From JAEUIZ01 sp046155605 (lineage in GTDB: Bacteria; Planctomycetota; Phycisphaerae; Phycisphaerales; UBA1924): DNA of 47,760 nucleotides. Numbering within the stretch: the first letter of the stretch is position 1; each line of letters opens with the position of its first letter. The notes beneath the pieces are model-generated. The model had not been told where the DNA came from. It ran no database searches and saw only the letters and a list, made by a program, of their open reading frames with translations. The translations under genes and the position numbers were made by a program. Shown here piece by piece: positions 8,123 through 17,096 of the stretch. The stretch is taken from NCBI GenBank assembly GCA_046155605.1, contig JBJXFQ010000057.1, forward strand, positions 1 to 47,760, written 5' to 3'.

Positions 8123-9242
8123 CTACTTCTTCCCCTTCTCCTTCTCCGCTCTTCGCCGCTGCAACTCCGCGTCCACGAAATCCTGGATCTCCCCGCGCAG
8201 CACGGCCTCGTAGTCGCTCCGCTCGTGCCCCGTCCGATGGTCCTTCACGCGGTTGTCGTAGAAGACATATGACCGAATCTGCGTCCCCCAGCCGCGGTCG
8301 AGCGCGCCCCCGGCCGCCGCGGCGATTTCCTTCTCCCGCCGCTCCTCCTCGATCTGCTCCAGTTTCGCCTGCAAGACCGCCAGTGCCTGCGATCGGTTCT
8401 GCGGCTGGTCGCGATAGGTGCTCGCCACCACCTGAATGCCCGTTGGCTTGTGGACCACGCGGATTGCCGTCGCCACCTTGTTCACGTTCTGCCCGCCGGG
8501 ACCGGATGCCCGCACGAACGGCGTGATCTCCACGTCCTTCTCGGGAATCTCGAGCGTCTTCTCCTCAAACTCCGGCGTGATCTCGACCGTGGCGAAACTC
8601 GTCTGCCGCTTGCCCTGCGCGTTGAACGGCGACACCCGTGCCAGCCGGTGCGTCCCACGCTCGCAGTTCAGGTATCCGAACGCGTGCGCCCCCTTCACAT
8701 GCAGCGTGATCGAATCGATCCCCACTTCCGCGCCGAACCCCTTGTCAACCTCCTCGACCTCGAACCCCATCTTCTCGCAGTAGAAGAGGTACATGCGAAA
8801 CAGCATCTCGGCCCAGTCGTTGGCCTCCGTCCCGCCGACCCCCGCCGAGATCGTCAGGAAGCAGTTGCGATGGTCGTGCTTGCCCGAGAGCAGCGATTGG
8901 AGTTCCACCTTCGCCATCCGCGCCTGCAACTCGAACAACTGCCGATCCGCCTCCGCGAGCAGGTCCTTGTCGCCGACCTCCCGCGACATCTCGTAGGCCG
9001 TCTTCGCGTCCTCGAACGTCGCCATCACCTTCCGCAGCGGCTCGACCTGCGCCTTGAGCCCCTTGACCTGCGCGACGACCTTCTTCGCCTTCTCCTGGCT
9101 GTTCCAGAAGTCGGCCTCGGCCATGAGCCCCTCGAGCTCCTTCAGCCTCACCACCTTCGCGTCGTAGTTAAAGCGAGTCGCGGATGGTCACGATCCGCGC
9201 CTCAAGATCATTGATCACCGGCTGATGTGCGTCGTAATGCAT
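8123..9242 (-). CDS. prfB: Peptide chain release factor 2, two frames joined by probable +1 frameshift
   Basis: Release factor 2 ends translation at UGA and UAA. The main frame (complement 8123-9169) has the stop-codon reading tripeptide SPF in ARVSPFNAQGKRQ and the catalytic GGQ in ASGPGGQNVNKV, which identify RF2 rather than RF1. The N-terminal 24 codons (ATG 9242, MHYDAHQPVINDLEARI...) lie in another frame that ends at CTT TAA C (9173-9167). A +1 slip on CTT, skipping T 9170, continues as AAC TAC GAC GCG, giving LNYDAKVVRLKELEGLM, which aligns with the RF2 LDYDAK region. The joined product would be 372 residues, the usual size. The stop at the shift site is TAA, whereas the classical site has TGA. 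No AGGGGG-type stimulator is seen just upstream. It is followed 39 bases later by dapL. Confidence 0.9.
9167..9173 (-). other. prfB: Putative programmed +1 frameshift site CTT TAA C in prfB
   Basis: On the minus strand the in-frame codons are CTT (9173-9171) and TAA (9170-9168), followed by C (9167). Slipping from CTT to TTT puts the ribosome in the frame of the RF2 body. In known prfB genes this site reads CTT TGA C, read by RF2 itself. Here UAA can be read by RF1 as well, so autoregulation by RF2 level would be weaker or different. The usual Shine-Dalgarno-like stimulator a few bases upstream is absent (the bases are GCGACTCG). Confidence 0.7.
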
Positions 9243-9332
9243 GGGGCGAGCGTAGGACGCGAGCACTCGCCGCGCCGCCTCTTGGACCCGCCGTCGCGCT
9301 CCCGCTCGTTCCGCTCCCCCATCACGCCCGTC

Positions 9333-9338
9333 TACACT
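9333..9338 (+). promoter_or_regulatory. Possible -10 box (TACACT) before the permease gene
   Basis: TACACT followed by a C-rich run lies 32 bases before ATG 9370. The same hexamer precedes nuoC (4333-4338) and pckA (43778-43783). No clear -35 box can be assigned. Confidence 0.25.
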
Positions 9339-9369
9339 GCCCCCTTCGCCGCACGCCCGAGCACCCTCG

Positions 9370-11277
9370 ATGCTGATCGCCGAGAATCGACCACGGACCC
9401 TCAAGGCCCGGCACGCGGCGGCGCTCCTCTTTGGTGATTGGGGCACCAGCCGCCTCTACGTCCTGGGCCTCGCCTTCTACTACACGGGCCACGCCTCGCT
9501 CCTCTATCTCACCGCCATGTCCGTCATCATGGCCGCCGTCGCCTGGGGTTACACCATCGTCTGCCGCAGTTTCCCCGAGGGTGGCGGGGTCTATGCCGCG
9601 GCCCGGCACGTCAACCCCACGCTCTCCGTCATCGGTGCCACGCTCCTCCTGGGCGGCTACATCATCACCGCCTCTCTTTCAGCCGTCGAAGGCTTCCACT
9701 ACTTCGGCCTCTCCGCCGATTGGGTTGTCCCGGCCTCCGTCTTCACCATCGCCCTGCTCGGCATGGTCAACTGGCTCGGCGCACGCAGCGCAGGCCGGCT
9801 CGCGCTCGCCATCGCTGTCGCGGCGGTCCTGGCCTCCGCCGTCGTCGCGGCTCTCTGCCTCCCGCTCATCCCCGCCGGCCTTCGCAACGCAACCCTGGAT
9901 GCGCCAGGCCTCGATTCCCCCTGGACCCGTTGGGAATCGCTCGTCCGGATCGTCCTTGCCCTCTCCGGCGTCGAGGCCGTCGCCAATCTCACCGGCCTCA
10001 TGCGTCAGCCCGTCGCCCGCACCGCCCGCCGCACCATCTGGCCCGTGCTCATCGAAGTCATCGCGCTCAATCTCCTCTTCGCCATCGCCCTCAACGCCCT
10101 TCCCGCGCTCCAGCCAGTTACCACTCCCGATTACGTCACGCACGAACTTCGAGGCAACCTCAGCCCGGACGCCGTCCCCGCCGAGGTTCGCGCCTACCGC
10201 GATACCGCCGTCAAACTTCTCGCCGAGCACTCCGCGACGCAGGCCGCGGGGCCAGCCGTCGGTCGATCCTTCGGCATTGTTGCCGGTGTCATCTTCGGGC
10301 TTCTCCTCCTCTCCGCCGTCAATACCGCCATCATGGCCATGGTCTCCGTCCTCTATTCCATGGGCCGCGATGGTGAGGTCCCGCGCGCCTTCACGCGCCT
10401 CAACTACTCCGGCGTTCCCTGGGTCGGACTGGTCGTCGCCGGCATCCTCCCCTTGCTCGTCCTGCTCGTCATCTCCGACGCCAAAGCCCTCGGCGAGTTG
10501 TACGCCATCGGCGTCGTCGGTGCCATCGCTATCAACATGCTCAGTTGCGCCTGGAACAGCGAACTCGTCATGGCCAAGTGGGAACGCGCCGGACTCTGGG
10601 CGCTCGGTGGCATCATGTCCGCGATCGAACTCACCATCATCGTCTCCAAACCCAACGCCACCATCTTCGCCGGCATCCTCATCGCCGCCGCCCTCGGCAC
10701 CCGCGCCGTCTTGCACTCCCGCGCCCGCGCCGCCGCTCGAATGGCCCTCCCCGCGCCCCCCTCCGGCTGGCTCGAAGAGATCCGCCGCGCCCCGGCCAAA
10801 CTCGACCCATCGCGTCCACGAATCATGCTCGCCGCACGCGGCCGCTACCAGTCCGAGTTCGCCGTTGACATGGCCCGCCGACGCAACGGCGTCCTCTTCG
10901 CCATCTACGTCCGTACCCTTCGCCTCATCGACGTGCAGCCGGGCCAGATTCCCAGCATCGAGGACGACCCGGGCGCCCAGGAAGCCCTCGGCACCACCGC
11001 CACCCTCGCCGCTCGCGCCGGCGTCCCCTTCTTCCCCATCTATGTCACTGGCGTCGAGATCGCCGACGAGATCCTCGACTACACCGTCACCTACGGCTGC
11101 GACACGCTCATCATGGGCAAGTCCCGCCGTTCGGTCTTCTCGCGCAAGGTCGTTGGCGACGTCCTCGCTCGAGTCGCCGCCCACCTCCCCGACAACGTCT
11201 CGCTCATCACCCGTGCCACCGATGCCGTCTTTGTACCCGCGGCCGATCCCCGCGACTCACGTCCGAATGCGGAATGA
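9370..11277 (+). CDS. APC-superfamily amino-acid permease with C-terminal universal-stress-protein domain
   Basis: This 635-residue protein is an inner-membrane transporter, probably for amino acids or related amines. About 12 hydrophobic segments span residues 15-455. Family marks are FGDWGTSRLYVLGLAFYYTG in the first helix, FPEGGGVYAAARHVNP, SGVEAVANLTGLMRQP, and AVNTAIMAMVSVLYSMGRDG with GEVPRAFTRLN, the usual APC loop after helix 8. After the membrane part, about residues 475-620 form a soluble alpha/beta domain (IMLAARGRYQSEFAVDMA ... YGCDTLIMGKSRRS ... LPDNVSLITR) like a UspA domain, which may regulate transport by binding nucleotide. The glycine motif usual for ATP-binding Usp domains is only partly kept, so nucleotide binding is uncertain. 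It is divergent from prfB. Confidence 0.85.
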   Translation: MLIAENRPRTLKARHAAALLFGDWGTSRLYVLGLAFYYTGHASLLYLTAMSVIMAAVAWGYTIVCRSFPEGGGVYAAARHVNPTLSVIGATLLLGGYIITASLSAVEGFHYFGLSADWVVPASVFTIALLGMVNWLGARSAGRLALAIAVAAVLASAVVAALCLPLIPAGLRNATLDAPGLDSPWTRWESLVRIVLALSGVEAVANLTGLMRQPVARTARRTIWPVLIEVIALNLLFAIALNALPALQPVTTPDYVTHELRGNLSPDAVPAEVRAYRDTAVKLLAEHSATQAAGPAVGRSFGIVAGVIFGLLLLSAVNTAIMAMVSVLYSMGRDGEVPRAFTRLNYSGVPWVGLVVAGILPLLVLLVISDAKALGELYAIGVVGAIAINMLSCAWNSELVMAKWERAGLWALGGIMSAIELTIIVSKPNATIFAGILIAAALGTRAVLHSRARAAARMALPAPPSGWLEEIRRAPAKLDPSRPRIMLAARGRYQSEFAVDMARRRNGVLFAIYVRTLRLIDVQPGQIPSIEDDPGAQEALGTTATLAARAGVPFFPIYVTGVEIADEILDYTVTYGCDTLIMGKSRRSVFSRKVVGDVLARVAAHLPDNVSLITRATDAVFVPAADPRDSRPNAE

Positions 11278-11319
11278 CCCCAAGGGGGTGCTATGCGCGT
11301 CGAGAATCGCGGATGGGAC

Positions 11320-11574
11320 CTATGAGCACCCCGCCGCGAACTTGTTGAGAAAGCACACGAAGTCAGCGACGTTGAGGACGGGGGGCACGGTGCCGGCGTC
11401 GCAGTTGGGGTAGCAGTTGGGGCGGGTCCAGAGCAGGGCTTGGACGTCCTGATTGATGGAGTCGGTGCCGTAGCCGTCGACGAAGGTGGAGAAGGGCTCG
11501 TTTGCGACACTCGAGGCGTGTCGCGATCCGGCACGCTCTGACGCACGCTCGCCCGGACCCGGCATCGATCGCAC
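11320..11574 (-). pseudogene. Remnant of a GC-type dockerin protein (3' end only)
   Basis: The frame ends in WTRPNCYPNCDAGTVPPVLN followed by VADFVCFLNKFAAGCS and a TAG stop, a single copy of the dockerin-like repeat carried by the two genes just upstream. The preceding residues (MRSMPGPGERASER...) do not form a signal peptide and resemble no secreted protein, so the 5' part of the gene appears lost. It lies 25 bases after the end of the next dockerin gene on the same strand, consistent with the leftover of a tandem array. A short genuine gene cannot be fully excluded. Confidence 0.6.
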
Positions 11575-11599
11575 TTCGATGCCCAGCGTGATCCTGCCT

Positions 11600-12427
11600 T
11601 TACGAACATCCGGCGGCGAACTTATTGATGAAGCAGATGAAGTCGTTAACGTTCAACATGGGCGCCGCAAATGAGCCGTCGCAGTTCGCTCTGGCGTCGC
11701 CGGCGCTGAAGCGGTTGAGGAAGCAGGCGAAATCGGCGACGTTGAGAAGCGGCGCGACGGTGGAGTCGTCGCAGTTGGCGTAGCACGAGACTGTGAGACC
11801 GCCCGTGGGCGTGGTCAGCACGATCCACGAGCCGTCAGAGCGGCAGAAGGCCGAGCCGTGCATGACAACCAGGTGCGACTCGTGGATGCTCCATCGCCAG
11901 TTGGCCGCTCCATCGGGCTCGTAGGTCCAGGTGTTGAGGCAGAGGGCGCCGCCGGGGCCGCCGAAAGCGTTGATGGTGGCATAGTTCACGCCGGGGACGG
12001 CCTCGTACACCCGGATGGCGGCGAAACAGTTGATGTTGCGTGGAAACTGGATCCTCCACACGCCCTGGCTGCTGGGTTCCATCACCACCTGGTAGTACTG
12101 GTTCGCACAGTTCAACTCCTGGGCCGTCGGGGTGTTGGTCCAGATCAGGATCGCGTTGGTCTCCCAGCCGAAGCCATGCACCTGCCCGGCCGTGGCGGGA
12201 ATCGCGGCATTGATGAGGCCTACATCCCTCGCCGCGCGCTGGTAATCCGCCGGCGCCGGAATCAGGGGGTCGGTCGGGCCGTAGTGCCCCAGGACGACGA
12301 GTTCGGGATGGAGGTCGAGCGACGGGCCGTAGTCGAAGATTCCCGGCGGGCAAGGCTGGGCTTGGCTCGCCGCCCCAAGCGTCCACGCGCAACCCATCGC
12401 TATCCACATCGAGCCCCAGATCGTCAC
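11600..12427 (-). CDS. Secreted protein of unknown function with two GC-type dockerin repeats
   Basis: This 275-residue protein has a signal peptide (about 1-23, ending AASQA). A Cys-containing domain (about 24-210) follows that I do not recognise, with features ATAGQVHGFGWETNAILIWT and CANQYYQVVMEPSSQGVW. The last 60 or so residues hold two repeats, CYANCDDSTVAPLLNVADF and ANCDGSFAAPMLNVNDF, each followed by a CF(L/I)N(R/K)FxAG segment, with the terminal AAGCS. The Asp/Asn-rich loops could bind calcium as in true dockerins. In Phycisphaerae such tails occur on many exported proteins and probably serve as an anchor or adaptor. It lies 13 bases downstream of another dockerin gene. Confidence 0.8.
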   Translation of the reverse strand: MTIWGSMWIAMGCAWTLGAASQAQPCPPGIFDYGPSLDLHPELVVLGHYGPTDPLIPAPADYQRAARDVGLINAAIPATAGQVHGFGWETNAILIWTNTPTAQELNCANQYYQVVMEPSSQGVWRIQFPRNINCFAAIRVYEAVPGVNYATINAFGGPGGALCLNTWTYEPDGAANWRWSIHESHLVVMHGSAFCRSDGSWIVLTTPTGGLTVSCYANCDDSTVAPLLNVADFACFLNRFSAGDARANCDGSFAAPMLNVNDFICFINKFAAGCS

Positions 12428-12440
12428 GGCGAGCCTCCTC

Positions 12441-13655
12441 TCACGAGCACCCGGCGGCGAACTGATTGAGGAAACAGGTGAAGTCGTTCACGTTGAGCGT
12501 GGGCGGGGTGGTGGAGCCGTCGCAGTTGGCGTTGGTGTCCCCCGCGGCGAAGCGGTTGTTGAAGCAGATGAAGTCGTTGACGTTGAGCGCCGGAGGCGTG
12601 GTGGAGGCGTCGCAGTTCGCGTAGCACGTGGGGACCAGCAGGCACGCGCGCCACAGCCCGCCGAAGCGGCCGTAGCCGACGATGCGCCCCGAGTCGTTGA
12701 TGTCCCACAACTGCTTGACGTCCCACCCGCTGCCCGCCGGGATCACGTCGTTGACGGCGGTCATGGTGGCTCCGCGCCAGATGATGGCGAGTTTGTCGTT
12801 GTTGGGGAACCCGGTGGGGTCCACGCCGTCGGCGTAAGACTGCCCGATAATCGTCCCCGCGGCGTTGACGCGGTGCGCGTAACTATTGGGGTAGACGAGT
12901 GTACCGAGGTGGGTGTAGGCGGTGCCGTCGTGGCGCTGGGCGTGCCAGTTCCCGCCGGGCGTGAGTTCAAGGTCTCCAACGGCGAGGCCCGAGAGGTTGA
13001 TGGAGGCGATTGTGGATGCACCCATGAAGCCGGGGAGCGCGGCGGGGGTGCCGCCGGTCCAGACGGTTGCCTGCGCGGTGCTGAAGGACCCGTTGGCGCA
13101 GTACCCAGCGATGGCACCCGCGTTGTTGATCCCGAACGCGCCCCCGCCCAGCGTGCCGGCCAGCCTCGGCAACTCGCTGTAGACCCAGCCGGTGGGGGTC
13201 TTGTCCCAGCGGCAGGCGATGTTGTTGGTGCTGGTCCAACCGCGGCCGGCGATCACGCCGTGGTCATTGATCTGCCAGCACCCGGCGGAGGCGCCCGCGG
13301 GGCTCGAGATCTGCGTGATCGCGGAGTTCTCCCAGACGAAGGGCACGATTCCCGCGGCATTCCACGCCTCGCCGACCGCGATGGTCCCGTCGCCGGCGAT
13401 GTCAATGAGGAGCACCTGGGAGTACCCGGGCAGCCCGCCCAGGTCGATCGGTGCGCTGTTCTGCCACCGTGTCGGCCTCCAGATGTTGCTGGATCGGCTG
13501 GCGCCGACGATGTCGCCGGCCTCGTTGATCCCGCAGGCGAAACTGTCGGGGTATCCGGGCAGCGGGGGCAGGGTTTGGATGAGGTATTGCTGGCCGTGGG
13601 CTTGGCCGCAGGCAAGCAACAACGCTGTCATCAGGCCAACTCGCGTGCGTGTCAT
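12441..13655 (-). CDS. Secreted HAF-repeat protein with two GC-type dockerin repeats
   Basis: This 404-residue protein carries a signal peptide (about 1-22, ending GQAHGQ). About residues 25-335 form repeats of the HAF type (motifs LGGLPGYSQ, INDHGVIAG, INNAGAIAGYC, INDSGRIVGYG), a repeat of unknown function likely to form a beta-propeller. The C-terminus holds two dockerin-like repeats (CYANCDASTTPPALNVNDF and ANCDGSTTPPTLNVNDF) and ends AAGCS. ATG 13655 (MTRTRVGLM) is chosen because a GGAG ribosome binding site stands before it; an in-frame ATG at 13682 lacks one. It heads a three-member tandem group, with the second dockerin gene 13 bases downstream. Confidence 0.85.
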   Translation of the reverse strand: MTRTRVGLMTALLLACGQAHGQQYLIQTLPPLPGYPDSFACGINEAGDIVGASRSSNIWRPTRWQNSAPIDLGGLPGYSQVLLIDIAGDGTIAVGEAWNAAGIVPFVWENSAITQISSPAGASAGCWQINDHGVIAGRGWTSTNNIACRWDKTPTGWVYSELPRLAGTLGGGAFGINNAGAIAGYCANGSFSTAQATVWTGGTPAALPGFMGASTIASINLSGLAVGDLELTPGGNWHAQRHDGTAYTHLGTLVYPNSYAHRVNAAGTIIGQSYADGVDPTGFPNNDKLAIIWRGATMTAVNDVIPAGSGWDVKQLWDINDSGRIVGYGRFGGLWRACLLVPTCYANCDASTTPPALNVNDFICFNNRFAAGDTNANCDGSTTPPTLNVNDFTCFLNQFAAGCS

Positions 13656-13772
13656 GACGATCTCCGTCAACGGGTGCATCATGAGAAGCGAGAACGGCGG
13701 GATCTGGCCTTGGGCGACTTTCGGAATTCCGCGGGGTGGAAACTCGATGGACGGGATGCGGTTGGGGGCGGA

Positions 13773-16694
13773 TCACCTCGATGGGCTACTTCGAGGTGGC
13801 TCGGCGGTGGCCTTCTTGAGGGACTCCCGGAACTGGTCAAGACGTTGCTGGTACTCGGCGCGCCCGCGAGCATCCGGTGCCAGCAGCCCCATCGCCCGTT
13901 CCTGCACTTCCACCGCCCGAACCAAGTCGCCCGTTTCGTGACACGCCAGGGCCAGCGTGTCGAGGATTCCCGGGTCCTTGTGCTGAGTCAGTTCAGCGGC
14001 CCGCTCCGCGAGCGGCAAGGCCCGGGCCGGATCGCGCAGCGCCGGCTCCTCGATCGTCAGTAGCCTCCACGCGGCCCTGTTCGCGTCGTTCGGGGTAGCC
14101 CCGGGCGCAGAGGCGGCGGCCACGAGGATCTCCGTCAGTTCCCGCTCGAACTCCAGCGCCTCGGCCAACTTCCCCTGCCGTCGCAGCACCTCACGAAGCA
14201 CAACCGTCGAGAGGTCGGTGATGGGCTCGCGGTGAGGCGCGAGCCGTCGAAGGGCGAAGGCCTGGCGCGCGATCTGTTCGGCCTCCGCGTCTTTGTGCTG
14301 GTCGGCGAGGACGCGCGAGAGCGCGGCGAGCACGCGTCCCGTGGTGTCGTAGTGCTCGGTCCCGAAGGCCTCCAGCGAATCGTCCAGCGCCTCGCGCAAC
14401 ACCTGCTCGGCCTCGGGCAACCGCCCGAGGTTCTTAAGCGTGTACCCGAGGAACCGACGCGAGTTGATCGCGTGTCCCGACCGACGGCCCTGTCCGCGGT
14501 CGTACGCCGCGACGCACTCCCGCAGGATGGGCTCCGCCTCGTCGGTCCGGCCCAGTCTATCGAGGCACACCGCGACCATCATCTTGTGATCCAAGGGCCT
14601 CACGTGGTCCGGCCCGAGCAGCCGCACCCGTCCCTCGTACGCCCTCGTCAGGTGCGGTAGCGCCTCCGCCACCAGACCCTGGTTGAGCATCGCAATGCCG
14701 ACCAGAGACTCGGACCACAGTGCTCTTCCTGATTCCGGCCCGCGGGCCGCCGAGTAGATCCGCCACGCCTCGCGGTGGAGCGGCTCGGCCCTGCGGGACA
14801 TGCCGAAGTAGGTGTACCAATCGCCGAGCAAGTTCAGCGCGTTCGCTGTTTCGGTGTGGTCGTTCCCGTACGTGCGTCGATGCCCGTCCACGGCAGACTC
14901 CAGAAGCGCTTCGCCCTCCGAATACCGTCCGACGTCACCCAGGACGTACCCCAAGGCCAGTTTGGCCCGCAGCGTCTCGGGATCGTCTTCGCCGAGCGCC
15001 GCGCGCAGCCCCGCAACCGCCGGCTCCGCGGCTTCGGCGGCGCCGCGATAGTCGCTGGCGATGTTGAGCGCCTCCGCGAGCCTCGTGCGCACCTTCAGGG
15101 CCTCGACGTGCCCGACGCCGAGTTCTCGCTCGAACAGGGCCACGGCCCGGCGGAGGTGCGAGGTGGCGTCTGGGTACAAGCCGAGTTGTTGGTAGGTCGC
15201 TCCAATCGTGGTGCGCAACTCCGCCTCGACCAGCGGCTGCGCGGCGAGTTCGCCGCTCTCGATCCGCTTGGCCGCCGAATCCAGCGCGTCCCGCACCATC
15301 AACTTCTCTCCCTTGGCCTTCTCCGGGTCCGCCGCCGTCAGCATCTCCTTGAGAAACGACCCGATGGCCTCAGCGCGCCGTTGCTGCTGCGTGGCCCCGG
15401 AACGCGCGCGAGCCTGCCCGATCGCGAAGACGGACGAGACGACCGTGCCGCCGACGAGCGTCAGCACGACCGCCGCGACCGCCGCCACGGTCCCGCGCCG
15501 ACGGCGGACGAACTTGCGGAGGCGATAGGCACGCGACTCCGGGCCGGCGAGCAGAGGTCGGCCCGCGAGGTAGTTCCGCACGTCGTCGGCGAGTTCGGCC
15601 GCGGATCGGTAGCGCGCCTCACGGTCCTTCCGCATCGCGCGCAGCGGGATCCACTCCAGTTCGCGCCGCAGTTCCCGCGACAACTCCTCGGGCCGTGAAC
15701 GCCGCGCCTCGGCCACCGTCTCGCGCGATTCGAGCTGTTCCACCCGCGTGCTGGGCCTGGGCGGGTCCACCTCGCGGATCAGCCGTTGGACCTCGGTGAA
15801 TCCCATGCTCCGCAGTTCTTCCGCGCTGAACGGCAGCGCCCCGGTCAATAGTTCGTACAGCACGACACCGAGGCTGTAAATGTCGGTGCGGGTATCGATG
15901 TCGCGGGCCCCGATCTCCGCCTGCTCCGGGCTCATGTACTCCGGCGTGCCGATGACCTGGCCTTGTTCCGTGAACGTCACGAGCGGCCCGGACCCGGTCT
16001 CGATCGCCTTGGCCACCCCAAAGTCGATCACCTTCGGCGTCGCGACGCCGTCCCGCTCCGCAACCAGGATGTTCCCGGGCTTCAGGTCCCGATGGATGAT
16101 CCCGCGCTGGTGCGCGTGTTGAACGGCCTCGCACACGGGGATGAACAGTTCCAGACGCTGGCGCACCGTGAGGCGGAGGCGATCGCAGTGCGCGGTGATC
16201 GGCTCTCCGGGGACGTGCTCCATGACAAAGTAGGGCCTGGAGCCCTGCTCCGGCGCGGTCATGCCGGCGTCGAGCACCCGCGCCACGTTCGGATGGTCGA
16301 GCACCGCCAGGGCCTGCCGTTCCTGATCGAAGCGGCGAAGAACGCTGCGGGAGTCCATGCCCGGCTTGATCAGTTTGATCGCCACCGCTTGGACCATCGG
16401 GGACCGCCGCTCCGCGCGGTACACCACGCCGAACCCGCCCTCGCCGAGGACGCCGAGGATGGTGTAGGGCCCGAGATGTTGCGGATCACGCGAGTCGAGG
16501 TCTCGGGGTCGGCCGCGCCACGACGCCAGCTCGGCCGCGGCGAGAGGCTCGTGGGCGAGCAGCGATTCCACCTCGTCACGGAGCGCGGTGTCGCCCGCAC
16601 ACTGCGCGTCGAGAAACCGGGTGCGCTCGCCCTCGCCCAGAGCGATCGACCCCTCGAAGAGTCGCTGGAGATGTTCGTAGCGTGGGTCGGGCAT
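13773..16694 (-). CDS. Transmembrane Ser/Thr protein kinase with TPR-like sensor half
   Basis: This 973-residue protein is a Hanks-type (PknB-like) kinase. After a short N-terminal segment (1-70) the kinase domain covers about 75-345: glycine loop GVLGEGGFGVVYRA, Lys in VAIKLIKPGMD, catalytic loop IIHRDLKPGNIL, metal loop KVIDFGVAKA, and GTPEYMSPEQAE after the activation loop. A membrane segment follows at about 395-420 (VAAVAAVVLTLVGGTVV). The C-terminal half is a long array of TPR-like helices (for example YPDATSHLRRAVALFERELG and AEQVLREALDDSLEAFGTEH). All catalytic residues are kept, so it should be active. ATG 16694 (MPDPRYEHLQ) is preferred to an upstream in-frame ATG at 16751. In planctomycetes such kinases often adjoin a sigma-factor gene; none is present here. 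Confidence 0.9.
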   Translation of the reverse strand: MPDPRYEHLQRLFEGSIALGEGERTRFLDAQCAGDTALRDEVESLLAHEPLAAAELASWRGRPRDLDSRDPQHLGPYTILGVLGEGGFGVVYRAERRSPMVQAVAIKLIKPGMDSRSVLRRFDQERQALAVLDHPNVARVLDAGMTAPEQGSRPYFVMEHVPGEPITAHCDRLRLTVRQRLELFIPVCEAVQHAHQRGIIHRDLKPGNILVAERDGVATPKVIDFGVAKAIETGSGPLVTFTEQGQVIGTPEYMSPEQAEIGARDIDTRTDIYSLGVVLYELLTGALPFSAEELRSMGFTEVQRLIREVDPPRPSTRVEQLESRETVAEARRSRPEELSRELRRELEWIPLRAMRKDREARYRSAAELADDVRNYLAGRPLLAGPESRAYRLRKFVRRRRGTVAAVAAVVLTLVGGTVVSSVFAIGQARARSGATQQQRRAEAIGSFLKEMLTAADPEKAKGEKLMVRDALDSAAKRIESGELAAQPLVEAELRTTIGATYQQLGLYPDATSHLRRAVALFERELGVGHVEALKVRTRLAEALNIASDYRGAAEAAEPAVAGLRAALGEDDPETLRAKLALGYVLGDVGRYSEGEALLESAVDGHRRTYGNDHTETANALNLLGDWYTYFGMSRRAEPLHREAWRIYSAARGPESGRALWSESLVGIAMLNQGLVAEALPHLTRAYEGRVRLLGPDHVRPLDHKMMVAVCLDRLGRTDEAEPILRECVAAYDRGQGRRSGHAINSRRFLGYTLKNLGRLPEAEQVLREALDDSLEAFGTEHYDTTGRVLAALSRVLADQHKDAEAEQIARQAFALRRLAPHREPITDLSTVVLREVLRRQGKLAEALEFERELTEILVAAASAPGATPNDANRAAWRLLTIEEPALRDPARALPLAERAAELTQHKDPGILDTLALACHETGDLVRAVEVQERAMGLLAPDARGRAEYQQRLDQFRESLKKATAEPPRSSPSR

Positions 16695-16855
16695 GAGGTT
16701 GGTCCGCGGGACGGCGCACGCCATTGTCGCTCGAATCCGCACCTCGCACAAGCCGATCCGTTCGTCCGATAGCGTGCCTTGCGGGGCGTGCTGGCTTCGG
16801 AGACATTTGACCGTGGCCTCTCAATGCGGTCCCACGGCGTCCGAGCCCAAAGCAC

Positions 16856-16890
16856 AAAAACCCCATAATCCTGCGGATTTAGTGGGGGTT
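16856..16890 (-). terminator. Rho-independent terminator after tRNA-Glu
   Basis: Read on the minus strand, CCCCA and AATCC pair with GGATT and TGGGG around a GCA loop, with a small bulge, followed directly by TTTTT. It stands 35 bases beyond the 3' end of tRNA-Glu and before the kinase gene, so it should separate the two transcripts. Confidence 0.7.
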
Positions 16891-16924
16891 GGCGTCGGGT
16901 GTGATCCGGTGGAAACAGAGGCAA

Positions 16925-16999
16925 TGACCCCGATGGGATTCGAACCCATGTACCCACCGTGAAAGGGTGGTGTCCTGAACCAGGCTAGACGACGGGGCC
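16925..16999 (-). tRNA. tRNA-Glu (anticodon TTC)
   Basis: The 75-base gene folds as a standard cloverleaf on the minus strand. The acceptor arms are GGCCCCG and CGGGGTC with one G-T pair. The anticodon stem is CCACC/GGTGG with loop CTTTCAC, giving anticodon TTC. The T arm is ATGGG/CCCAT with loop TTCGAAT. The discriminator base is A and CCA is not encoded. A T-run terminator follows at 16890-16856. Confidence 0.95.
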
Positions 17000-17096
17000 G
17001 CCTGTTCTGATTCTAGGGCCTTGCCGCCCGGCGCGCCAACGTTAGCACGTCCGCTTTCGGCTATCGACGCGCCCCCGTTGTGCCGATCTCTTCACC

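Noticed and set aside
9679..11184. Minus-strand 501-codon frame within the permease gene
   Set aside because: Very acidic Gly/Asp/Glu-rich composition, typical of antisense of a GC-rich gene; the plus-strand frame is a clear permease.
11320..13655. Cellulosome-like cluster
   Set aside because: The proteins carry dockerin-like tails but no glycoside hydrolase or scaffold domain that I can identify.
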